This document shows, one piece after another, positions 54,676 through 64,000 of a stretch of 64,000 nt of DNA. The translations under genes were made by a program, and so were the position numbers. The notes beneath the pieces were generated by a model. That model had not been told where the DNA came from. It ran no database searches and saw only the letters and a program-made list of their open reading frames with translations. How positions within the stretch are numbered: position 1 is the stretch's first letter; every line of letters begins with the position of its first letter. The DNA is from Clitoria ternatea (Eukaryota; Streptophyta; Magnoliopsida; Fabales; Fabaceae). The stretch is taken from contig CM075669.1 in NCBI GenBank assembly GCA_037962975.1, positions 113,290,501-113,354,500 of the forward strand, in the 5' to 3' direction.

Positions 54676-56300
54676 CTAACGCTCACAAGCATCAATGACA
54701 TCCTTGACTTGTTGTTCCAATTCATCAATTCGTGCGTGCATAAAGTCCTTCTGAGCTTGAGCTTCTTCCTTTGTCTTGGCTAAAATTTCCCGTAATTGCC
54801 CTTTGTCAGCCAATATATCATTCTTTTGCTTTTTTTTGGTTTTCAACTGACTATTCACTGTCTGGAGGCATTGATCCAATTGCCTCGTATATTCTCTATC
54901 CATTATCTGTTTCTTATTGACATCTTCAAAGGCAGTTTCTAATTCATACATTTCTCTCTTAAGGGAAGCATTGTCTTATTGAGCCTTCATTAATTCATCC
55001 TCTAATACTTGGTTTTTCTCCGTCATTTTAGCTAGCTTGCTTTTCAGGTTTTCAATCTCCTCTCTTTCAATGGGAAGTGTATTTTTCACATGAGCACTGT
55101 GATCTTTGAAGGGTAACTTGACAATAGCTACCCTATTTGAAATCCATTGGTGGTAACTTTCCTTTACAGCGTCACTTCGGACACCCAACTCTTTTCCTTT
55201 TCTATGGACCTTGGCCCAAGCATCAATGACAGTTTGGATAACAGGAGCACTATTTCCTTCTATATAGTAATGAAGAAAAGGTGCCATTGTTTCTTCTTCC
55301 AGAGGCTAGAGCATAGGATAAGCAAGCTGTCTTTTCGCAATGGCAGGATTATAGTTGATGCATCCTTGAGTTCCCATGAGAGGCACATTGGGAAATTTCC
55401 CGCAGTAGTAAATAATGGAATCCATATTCATCTACTAAGGGTACCACCGAATCATGTTTGCTGATAATCTTGCTAGATGTCCTGCCCATTCCCTATTAGT
55501 CTTCTTGGTTAACCGAAAGAGCTTCAAATCAGAGATAGGGCATTCGACCTTGCCAACTTGATTGAAGACATACGAAGTAAACCATAGATACAAGGTAGGT
55601 GGACAATAGACGATCTTCCTCCTATTCCGGTTGTGACAGGAATCCATTGTACAATAGATGTCAGCCAAGATAGCGGTAATGGAACTTTCTCCTCTAAGCT
55701 TTCGAGCCAGGAAAACATCAATTACCTTGAAATCAATGTAATTATCAAGGCTGGGGAAAAGGACCACGCCATAAATAGCCAATGCCAAAGTGTCAATAAA
55801 CACGTCCCATTCCCCTTTCCCTGTCTGAATAAGGAGTTGCTGCTCAAAGAAGGTTAATGTGAAACCTGAAATCTGGTTCCTGTTCAATTGAGCTCTCTTA
55901 AGTACTTTAGGATCTATCTGGAGAACACGAGCTACATTGAAAATAGAAGCATGATGCTCGGTTCGTCGATAAGGTTTCAGATCTTCCATTGGCAAGCCAA
56001 ATATCTATTCAAATTCCTTAAGAGTAGGAGCTAATTCGAAGTCTTTGAATGTAAAACAATAGAGAGGAGGATCATAAAAAAGAGGTAGAGCAGTAAGGGC
56101 CCCTTCTTGCACTTCGACCTCTAAGAATTTTAGGATCTTTCCATACTTCCTTGCAAAGGTCATTTTCTTAGTAATATCCATCCATTTGCCTAAGGTAACA
56201 AATTGCTAGTATTCAATTTCATGATTTTGAGATGTAACAAAATTTTTAAACCAGTTGCCTTCACTTCCTGATCACTTGTTCTTATGTTAAATTCCATTTT
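54676..56300 (-). pseudogene. Ogre ORF1 (DUF7745-type), decayed
   Basis: The extra ORF upstream of gag that marks Ogre elements; its function is unknown. Read from about 56300: WMDITKKMTFARKYGKILKF, EGALTALPLFYDPPLYCFTF, KDFELAPTLKEFE, a stop, IFGLPMEDLKPYRRTEHHAS (55995), GFTLTFFEQQLLIQTGKGEW, DVFIDTLALAIYGVVLFPSL, DVFLARKLRGESSITAILAD, REWAGHLARLSANMIRWYP and a stop (55435). A further frame at 55287-54676 is coiled coil: heptad-like EREEIENLKSKLAKMTEKNQ, then LREILAKTKEEAQAQKD and ARIDELEQQVKDVI. Stops at about 56008, 55435 and 54976. Confidence 0.8.
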
Positions 56301-57054
56301 TTTGTGATACTTACCAATATTTAAATTTTACCTTTTACAAAGAAAACATAAAAACAAATTAATAAAAGGAAGGATCTAATAATTATTGTGAAATAACATT
56401 TATCATGATCTGTGTTAAAAAATACATTATTTGTAAAGTCTTTTTAAAAAAAAAAACATTTTTTTAGACTAAAAGATAAGAGGAATGTTTGCCCCATTGT
56501 GTCTTAGACTGAGGTAGCCACTTAATTGGTTCTAAGGTTTTTCAAACATGATTTCTCACAAGGTGGCTGTTCTAATTGGTTCTAAGAAGGCCACCGGAGC
56601 TTTGATCTTTAGCTATGAGCCTTATGCAAAAAGTAGGGAATACTACTTAGTGCGGGTGTCATAACTAAGATAACACTCCGGCTGAGATTTTCATGCAAAT
56701 CATGGTAGGATGTATCATCTTAAATGACACCGTTAATAATCTCTCATAACCTACGTCTTTTACGGGGCACGGGTATAGGGTCCTTTTTAACAGTGTATGC
56801 ATAAATGTGAATATGATGTGTGTAAGGGCATTCATACCTAAATTTTCTTACCCACTCTACACAATGAACAAACATAAATAACATGTGTCTTCTACCTTAT
56901 GGTTCTAAATTAAAGGAAAAAATAAAAACAATGTAAACTCAAAATAAATAGAATATTAGACAAACAATGAGATGAACAAAATAAACAAATAAATAGGATG
57001 AAATAATTAATAATCAATAGAATACACAAGATCAGTTTAACAGGCTTAACTCTC
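56301..57054 (-). other. Ogre 5' leader
   Basis: About 750 bp between the PBS and ORF1, with no open frame of note. It contains direct-repeat phrases (TAATTGGTTCTAAG at about 56523 and 56573). Confidence 0.55.
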
Positions 57055-57079
57055 ATAGACTCCCCAGTAAAGTCACCAA
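57055..57079 (-). other. Ogre PBS
   Basis: The - strand reads TTGGTGACTTTACTGGGGAG right inside the 5' LTR. It resembles the TGGCGACTC-ACTGGGGA form used by Tat/Ogre elements after a few C-to-T changes, which also fits decay by cytosine methylation. Confidence 0.65.
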
Positions 57080-57080
57080 C

Positions 57081-59613
57081 TATCGTGACCGGGGCCCCAG
57101 GTCATGACACGGACTGGGAGAATGCAACAAAAAGAAAACGAGACTGAATTGGAACAAGGCCCTTAGGAGGCCTAAAAACTAAAGGGTTCAGGGAGTCGCC
57201 GCTAATATTTATTAAGAAGAATATCAAGAAAACCTTTAAACGGCACTAGTTTTTAAAATGAGATTCTTTTTGATTCGAGAGTTGAATTACAGGTGGGGAA
57301 GGTATTAGCACCCCACACTGTCCGTCCTAAAACGGTTACTCAAATTGATCATATATAATTTTTTTTAAAAAAATGATTATTAAATATTTCATCCTTCATA
57401 AAGAATACAACCATGATAGATGTTATTTATAGACAATATACACATGAACAAAATAATGATAAGGATATTTTGAAAAAAATATAAAAAGACATAAAATTAA
57501 ATTAAATAATAAGACACATCACCCAAGTTTTGTTCTTTGAGTTCAAAGGAAAATAAACAAACAAGTGATTAAAAGACAATAACAAAATAAGACATCTCGT
57601 CTAAATTATCTTTCTAGTAATTAAAAAACAATCCATTAATTTTACCGAAAAATACATGATTTGAATTTTTTTTTAAAATTAATAAATAAATAAATAAATA
57701 AATAAAAAGGCAAAAACAGATAGATATAAGAATTAAATACATTGATATGAAAACAAAGAAATATATATACACTTAACTAATTAAATCTAACAAATGAATT
57801 TTGTTCAGTCATTTTTAGATAATAAGATTAATAAGATGTCCCATCTAAATTAATCTCATTTCAAACTTAAAAGAAAGATAAATTGTTAAATAAATAGTTA
57901 AGAGTGTGGAACATAAAATATAAAATTACAATAATAAATAAATAATTACCTATAAAATGACTTGAGAAATTATATAAAATGAAAGACAAATGTTTATGTA
58001 AAAGATAACTACAAAACTTTTGAGAAGAAAAATTAGAATAACTAAATGCAGAAAGTTAAGATGCAAATAAATAAAGAAAAGTGTAGAAAAATAAATGAAT
58101 AAATGAATAACTATAGAAAAATTAAGTGCAGAAAAATAAATAAATAAATAAAAATAAAGTGTAGCAAAATAAATAAAAATAAAAGTGCAAAAAATAAATG
58201 AATAAAAATAAAAGTGTAGAAAAGTAGATAAAAAAATAAAAGTGCAGAAAATAAATAAATAAACCAATAATTACAGAAAAGTAAAGTGCGGAAAAATAAA
58301 TTAATAAAATAAAAATGAAGAAAACTATATATAAAAAATAAAAGTACAGAAAAATAAATGAATAAATAAATAACTGCAGGAATATAAAGTGCGGAAAAAT
58401 AAAGTGTAAAAAAATAAATAAATAAAAATAAAATACAGAAAAATAAATAAAGAAAAATTAAAGTACAAAAAAATAAATAAAGAAAAAATAAAAATGTAGA
58501 AAATAAAAGAATAAGTAAAGAATTGCAGGAAAATAAAGTGCGGAAAAATAAAGTGTTGAAAAATAAATGAAAAAAAATAAAAATACAAAGAAATAAATAA
58601 ATAAAAATAAATAAAGATGAATCAATAAAGATAAATAAATATTCTTGTATTTATTAAAAATACCTTACTACAGTAACAATTAATGAAGAACGAGAACGAA
58701 ATTCCGAAGATTGATTTTGCGTAGATTCTCCTGTTTTTGGCTTTGTTTAGACTCAATTTAAGGGTGCTTGAGCACCGGTTACAAGACTTTTACAGTAATT
58801 TAGGTCACACAACTCACATACTAGAATATACTAGAGTAAAACACATATTTTCCTAACAACATTTCCATATCTTTATTTTTGAAAGCAAAATCTCTAAAAA
58901 ATTACACAAAATTTATCACTCTTTTCTCTCCTTCCTCCTTCTTCCTCCTTTTTTCCATTTGTATCATCCTCTATTTATAGAGAAAAATTGGCCTTGGATC
59001 CCTCATCACATGCCATCACTTTCCTACATTTTCAGTTTGTCCAAATTTGATGTCAATTTCCCTAATTTTCTCCAATTATTCAACCAAACTGGGTTTCACC
59101 TCAATAAACCACTAAAACCTCTATTCTTTTTCTTTTTATTTTTTTTTATTTTATCTTTTTTTTAGATTTTTTGGCCTATTTTTGTTTTTTTTTCTGATTT
59201 GATTTTTTTGGGCCTTTCTATTTTTGTTTCTTTAATTTTTTTATATTTTGAATACAAATGAGTAATCACTTACTCTTATGGAAACATAAACTATTTTAGA
59301 ATCATAAAATTATTTATTACACATGTGACCATAAATAAAATACCCAATAAAGACAAACTACTACCCATGTTACAAGGAGCAAGAAGGTAGTCACAGTTTC
59401 CCTCCCTTATTCTTTCCTCTTGGCTTCGACACCCATTGACCATTGCTTTAGGAAAATTATGAAAGAAAGTTGATGAAAGGAGAAGTGTGGTAGGAAATGA
59501 GGAGAGATTGAGTATTTATAGAAATGAGAAGGTACTATTCCCAACGGTCACTATGCAATTTTTTAATATTTTTTTAAAAAAATTATTTATTCGGACAAAA
59601 ATAGGTGTTCACA
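57081..59613 (-). mobile_element. Ogre 5' LTR (right copy, 2533 bp)
   Basis: Matches 30112-32215, but the first base pair reads TA instead of TG and an additional approximately 430 bp is present around 57760-58260. The A-rich tandem region (about 57660-58640) is longer and more diverged. A - strand TATA box is at 58972-58979. Ends GGTGTTCACA followed by AGCAT. Confidence 0.88.
58972..58979 (-). promoter_or_regulatory. TATA box of Ogre 5' LTR
   Basis: TATAAATA on the - strand, preceded by TTTCTC, conserved in both LTRs. Confidence 0.55.
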
Positions 59614-59618
59614 AGCAT
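59614..59618 (+). repeat. TSD AGCAT, right of Ogre
   Basis: Partner of AGCAT at 30107-30111. Confidence 0.9.
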
Positions 59619-60794
59619 AAGTTATAAGATAGATTTATGCAAATTCTATCTCTTCATCAAACCCTTCAGAGCTGGATGAATCCTTATCATCCTAAGTGAT
59701 TAATCCCTTTTGCTTCGCAAGGAATTTTCTCTTTTCTCTTTGATCCTTCTTATCCTTGTTCAGAAGAGGACATTCTGCCTTCATATGTCCTGGTTTCCTG
59801 TAGTTGAAACATTCTAAGATAGACTTGTCAATTTTAAACTTAAATTGAGATTTACCTTTGTAATCTTTCCTCTGGAACATCTCAGGTCTGAACTTCTTTT
59901 TCTTTAGCAGCCTGTGAAACATTTTTGTTACTAGGGCCAGTTCTTCATCTGTACCTGCACTTTACTCATCAGAGTCTGGTTCTGAGCTGGTAGACTCCTC
60001 AGCCTTATGAGCTTTAGACCTTTTTCCTGATTCTTTAGACTTTAAAGTAATGTTTTTGGAGGAGGAAGGCTTGGTGATTTCCTTCTGCTCCAGCTTCATC
60101 TCATGAACTCTAAGAACACCAAGAAGTTCATCGAGTGTAAGGGTGATAAGGTCCTTAGCTTCCTCAAGATCTGAGCACTTAGCATTAAATCTTTCTGGTA
60201 AACTTCTAAGAAGCTTGACATTTATATCTTATATGGAAGGTGTTTCCCCAAGAGCCTGAAGCTTATTTAGCAAGGTTTGGAATCTTTTAAACATCTGGTC
60301 CATAATTTCATGATCCTCTATCTTGAAAGTATCAAACTTTTTTGTCAACAATATCTTCTTGGATCTCTTTACATTGGAGGTTCCTCATAGTTACGTTAAA
60401 GAGCATCCCAAATTTATTTAGCTAATTTATAGCTAAAAACCTTATTGTATTATGATATTCTTAAAGCACAAGTAAGGAGGAATCAACTTTAACATTAATC
60501 TCCATTTTCTTTATTTCAAGTGTAGTCCATTCATCTTCTAATTTGGGCTTTCCATCTTTATCAACAGGAGCTGCATAATCACCATTAGTGATGATTGCCC
60601 ATAGGCTATATTGAGTGGACTTGATAGACATCTCTAGTCTATCCTTCCAATATAGGTAATCTTCATCAAGGAAAGCTAGGTGGTCTGTTGATGGAAGAAC
60701 CTTCTACTATAAGCTGATTATTCTAAAGAGCTGCCATGTATCCTTTTCACTCATTGGAGTGATCAACCTAAAAAGGATAAGCTTTTATACCAAT
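59619..60794 (-). pseudogene. Copia gag N-terminal part, decayed
   Basis: Read right to left from about 60690: AFLDEDYLYWKDRLEMSIKS, TQYSLWAIITNGDYAAPVDK and DEWTTLEIKKMEIN (the gag N-terminal domain of SIRE-like Copia), then decayed sequence with many stops, then an open part at 59922-59692 with KKKFRPEMFQ, CFNYRKPGHMKAECPLLNKD and lysine-rich repeats. This zinc knuckle has Tyr in place of the second Cys (CX2Y). The remaining gag continues on the other side of the Ogre at 30106. Confidence 0.78.
60781..60793 (-). other. Copia PBS, degraded
   Basis: The - strand reads TTGGTATAAAAGC next to the LTR end, matching TTGGTATCAGAGC (initiator tRNA-Met type) except for two or three bases. Confidence 0.55.
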
Positions 60795-62125
60795 TGACGG
60801 TTTAGAATCAAACTTAGAAGAAGGGGGTTAAATAAGTCTTAGACTCTTTTCACAGAATTTGAAACTATAAAGTGCAAGCAATTAGACTTTTTTAGCAGAC
60901 CTATTAAAAGCAAGGAATGAGTGAATGAACACAAAGAATTTTTACTGGTTCACTTTTAATGTACAAACTAGAAGGATTTTCACTATTGTAAAAACCCTTT
61001 TTACAATTTTAGTACTATATCGTGCCACAAGTATTCTTGACTCTATCCACTTTTGGCTTAAATACCCAAGTACTCTTTCAATAAGCCACTCTTGGCTCAA
61101 TCCTAAATATTCTTTCAAAAGCCTATTTGGACTAAACTGTTTCCAACAGAAACTAAAGACTGGTAATTAGATATAGGTTTAAAAGATAAATTGTGTTTAT
61201 TGTTTCTAAGAACTTAGTGTATGAAAAAAATAAAAATGATAATTAGATACACTAAGTAAGAAAGCAAAGAGACCAAGGTCTCCTAGATGTAGAACAACAA
61301 AGAAGGCCTTTGCATAAGAACTAAAAGAGAAGATAGCTTTGTAAACTAATTACACAATTTTATTCAAATGACTCAGTGGTTCTCTCTTCTTTAATTTGAA
61401 TCACTTCATATTAATAAATCACTCAAAGTGACCATTTGATGAATTGGTGAAAAGATGTAGCCGTTGCAGATCTGTTGGAAGAGTTTTGGCTATTTGAGGT
61501 ACCGGACCTCAAGAAGTTAAGAGAAATCAAAAGTATGGGGTGAATGAACAACAAAGCTTTACATTGAAAGTGTTCCTTGAGCTTCTCAATACAGAAGTCC
61601 TTCTGCAGTCTTACTTCTTTTAACATAGAGTATGTAAAGTCAAACGAAGTTGATCTTTTGAGCTTTTTCTAACGTGCGTACTAACTCATTGAAATATGCA
61701 TAACAACTTCATTGGTTTCTTCCCATATGAACTTTGACTTTTACACTGTTTTGTCTCATTTCCTCTTTAGATGATGAGTGTAATTTTCTCTTGATACACA
61801 CATACTTCAGAGCATCATAAATTTAGACTTGAACTTTTTGTTGTATGCTTAAGTTCTTAAGCAAATACTTATCTTCTTATCTTCTTTAATGATTGAAGTA
61901 GCTTTCCTAGAAAAAGGATCCATTCTGGAGTGACTTTGTTAAGTTTTGATATAAAGACAAAAGTAACATCTTTAAATATTTGGAAGTCTTGAAGTCTAAT
62001 CGTGTTTTGTATGAAACAAGGCTTGGTAGATCAGACCTTGATGTTGCAACTGGGATCAGACTTCTCTTGAATTTTCTTTAGTCTCATACAGACTTGTGTA
62101 CCAATATCAGACTTTTTTATGATAA
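60795..62125 (-). mobile_element. Copia 5' LTR (right end uncertain)
   Basis: The left end TGACGG next to the PBS is clear. On the - strand the LTR ends with CCCCCCTTCTTCTAAGTTTG then ATTCTAAACCGTCA, a typical Copia R/U5 end. A TATA-like GGGTATTTAAGCC lies on the - strand at about 61060. The other LTR is outside the window, so the right end cannot be fixed by comparison; CA candidates are 62109 (ACCAATATCA) or the edge of the purine tract at 62126. Confidence 0.55.
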
Positions 62126-62141
62126 GCTCCCCCTTTCATTT
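62126..62141 (-). other. Polypurine tract upstream of the Copia 5' LTR
   Basis: The - strand reads AAATGAAAGGGGGAGC, a good Copia PPT. A PPT normally lies before the 3' LTR, not before the 5' LTR. Confidence 0.5.
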
Positions 62142-63612
62142 ACAGCTTATGTCATACAGACTTTTGACCTGAAACAGTTAATTTAAGAGGTCAGATAACA
62201 CATACGTAGACTTTATCTAATTAATTGTCTTAATCTGTGTTATTAATGAATCTTGGATAAGAACCATCAACATCAGAGTCTTATAAAATAGACTTGGTTC
62301 TAAGAGCACTTTTTCGTAAGGTTAACTGGTTCCAAATGCCAAGTATATTTGTGCTTTTTTGTTTTTATAAAACTATTATATATAGTTGTCTTTATATATG
62401 AGTACAAGTATAGGTTTTTTTTTTAATTCTTTTTGTGATTTTGACAATAATTATATATAGTGCACATATATGTTATGGTACCACTTCTATGTATATAAAA
62501 AGTTATTTTTTTGAGATATTATTTTTATTTTATTATTCCAATATATCTATGTATGACTTGATATTAATATGTTAAACCTTAAAATATAAGTAGTTTAAAA
62601 AGTTTAGTGGACTATTAAAACCTCTTTGAATCCCTTTGAATATTAGATGAGTAGAAATTGACAACATTGTATATTGGAATGTAATTGGAAAAAACATGAA
62701 AGAAATATTTTTAGTCTTCATTAGACAAGCAATTTCCATTAATGGATTGAAAATATCAGTCTTTATTTTCTTAATTTGTTCTTAAAGCTTTATAACTTTT
62801 GGATAATTATGGCCAACGATTATTTTTTCTATTGTCTAACTTAGGTATTTTAGCAATGCATACACAATATCTTCTATTGCAATATGTTCATTGAATGCAA
62901 AGTGACCAAATTCCATGTATGGAAATTTCGATTAGTTGTTTGAGATGGAAACCTAGTATATGTAATATAGTACGCCATCCCCCAAAGCATATGACTGTTT
63001 TGTATATATTTGTTCCCCTAGTCTTGAATTATCACATGCGCCATACAAGGGTAAAACACATAAGAAGCGTAATCAAGATAGTATTAGGTTTAACACTACA
63101 AGGGCCCATTGAATGTTAGTTATTGGTTAGCCCAAGCTATAAGATCTATGTAAAATAGCAAAATCATCAATGTGTAACAAATAAAAAAATTATAATATCT
63201 AATAACTTATGAGAAATGTGTTTTTCGACTCTTTATCTTTTGGTGTATCTTATAATGTTGATTCACATTTTGTTAATACTCATACGATGCTTTTTTGCAT
63301 CCTTGTTTAAATGGAAGTTTGTGTATAGTGAACCATTAAATCCAAGAAGCTAATCTTGACATTCAATCCAAGAGTAGTATATACCAGGTTTATGTCCTTT
63401 AAATACCATAAAGTTTTTAAGGAAATTCACTTATGTTTTTTGAAAACCTTTTGCTTGACCTTATGATAAATACAGTGAAGCACTTATTTATAGTGAATTT
63501 CATGGGTTTTTTTAAAATATAGTTAATGTAATGTTTTATTTTAATAGCAAAAGTATAATTGTATATTTTATTATAATATATTTAGTGACATGTGTTTTTT
63601 GTTTTTTTAGGG
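62142..63612. other. AT-rich region, nothing recognised
   Basis: About 1.5 kb. No protein family, LTR end or tandem repeat is recognised. The left part may be the 3' end of another Copia copy, given the PPT. The 74-codon + strand frame at 62895-63119 looks like chance. Confidence 0.4.
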
Positions 63613-64000
63613 ACTATGGCAGAGTAGAGACATATTAACCCTGAACCATTGAATCCATCTTTGTTAACATTATAGGATAATATGAGTCAACACATGTATG
63701 GAATGGTAAACTTGACCATGTATCAAACGTAAGAAGAGCGTTGCATCTCTGGAATGACATACCTGAATGGATCATCCTTCATTTATAAAATGTTAGCTTT
63801 TATCAAATCACCAAGTCTGTTTTACTTAAGTTAATAACTGCATTTGTTGATAGATGAAGGCCAAAGACTTATATATTTCATCTACCTATGAGAGAATGCA
63901 TAATTAGTCTCAAGGATATGATTGTTCTAATTGGACTAAGCATTAATGGATTTATTGTTGTAACATTAGCCAGTTGTGTAAATTGGCCTTGTATATAAAA
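63613..64000 (+). pseudogene. Plant mobile domain (MAIN-like) fragment, decayed
   Basis: On the + strand: MAE, a stop, RHINPEPLNPSLLTL, a stop, DNMSQHMYG. After a frameshift it reads LDHVSNVRRALHLWNDIPEW, then SVLLKLITAFVDR, a stop, RPKTYIFHLPMRECIISLKD, MIVLIGLSINGFIVV. The phrases ITAxVxRWRPxTxxFHLPxxExxIxLxD and LGLxIxG are the core of the plant mobile domain (aminotransferase-like, PMD) found in MAIN-like genes and in several transposons. Stops and a frameshift show it is dead. The gene runs past the window end, so whether it came from a host gene or a transposon cannot be told. Confidence 0.65.

Noticed and set aside
62895..63119. 74-codon + strand open frame
   Set aside because: No motif, no codon-use signal, and not linked to the PMD relic downstream.
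1..64000. tRNA, rRNA or snRNA genes
   Set aside because: The only tRNA-like words are the primer-binding sites; no cloverleaf or rRNA segment was seen.

Overview
This is plant nuclear repeat DNA, most likely from a dicot and probably a legume. The legume call is an inference from the abundance and type of elements (Ogre with an ORF1, an env-bearing Copia, Athila); no host single-copy gene anchors it. I see no complete ordinary gene, no RNA gene and no bacterial feature. Almost the whole window is a stack of transposable elements that can be peeled apart by LTR ends, target-site duplications (TSDs), primer-binding sites (PBS) and polypurine tracts (PPT).

Layout. (1) 1-21039 is a tandem array, LTR / internal / LTR / internal / LTR, of a non-autonomous LARD-like retrotransposon on the + strand: about 4989-bp LTRs, a 2447-bp internal region without recognisable gag-pol, exact period 7436 bp. 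Each LTR carries a cluster of about 18 short CTCGCT-CA-AGCGAG palindromes. The third LTR holds a 1709-bp solo LTR (17702-19410, TSD GTTCC). (2) 21040-30106 and 59619-62125 are the split, decayed remains of a SIRE-like Copia element on the - strand: 5' LTR and gag at the right; second zinc knuckle, protease and integrase in 28166-30106; RT/RNase H in 24109-25433; env-like gene in 21040-22693, cut by the array. Within this Copia sit a 959-bp solo LTR (23145-24103, TSD CAATA) and an approximately 2.7-kb insertion (about 25434-28165) that carries exon-intron fragments of a sucrose-phosphate phosphatase gene and a GH9 endoglucanase gene, so it looks like a Pack-type DNA transposon. (3) 30112-59613 is an Ogre (Ty3/gypsy, Tat lineage) element, - strand, TSD AGCAT, inserted in the Copia gag. 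ORF1, gag, protease, a G-patch segment, a recognisable 171-bp intron, RT, two RNase H domains and integrase can all be traced, with stops. (4) 39063-52188 is an Athila element, - strand, TSD ATATC, inserted in the Ogre between gag and protease. Both LTRs are 1603 bp and nearly identical, so it is the youngest large insertion among the nested - strand elements.

The most interesting part is the Athila 3' region. Between integrase and the 3' LTR, where Athila elements may carry an env-like gene, there are two sense-oriented long ORFs. One (43858-44388) is a 176-residue basic protein with a cysteine cluster arranged like the nucleic-acid-binding / silencing-suppressor proteins of carlaviruses. 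The other (42915-43520) is an intronless LONELY GUY (LOG)-type cytokinin riboside 5'-monophosphate phosphoribohydrolase with the PGGxGTxxE signature. A retrotransposon with both a cytokinin-activating enzyme homologue and a virus-like nucleic-acid-binding protein would be an unusual accessory cassette. Truncated duplicates of part of the first ORF lie beyond the second, which points to a complex capture history.

The right end (62142-64000) is AT-rich, with a decayed plant-mobile-domain (MAIN-like) fragment on the + strand at 63613-64000. Insertion order inferred from nesting: Copia first; then Ogre, the Pack-type insertion, the 959-bp solo LTR and the LARD array into it; then Athila into Ogre and the 1709-bp element into the array. 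All family names come from recognising motifs by eye, without database searches.
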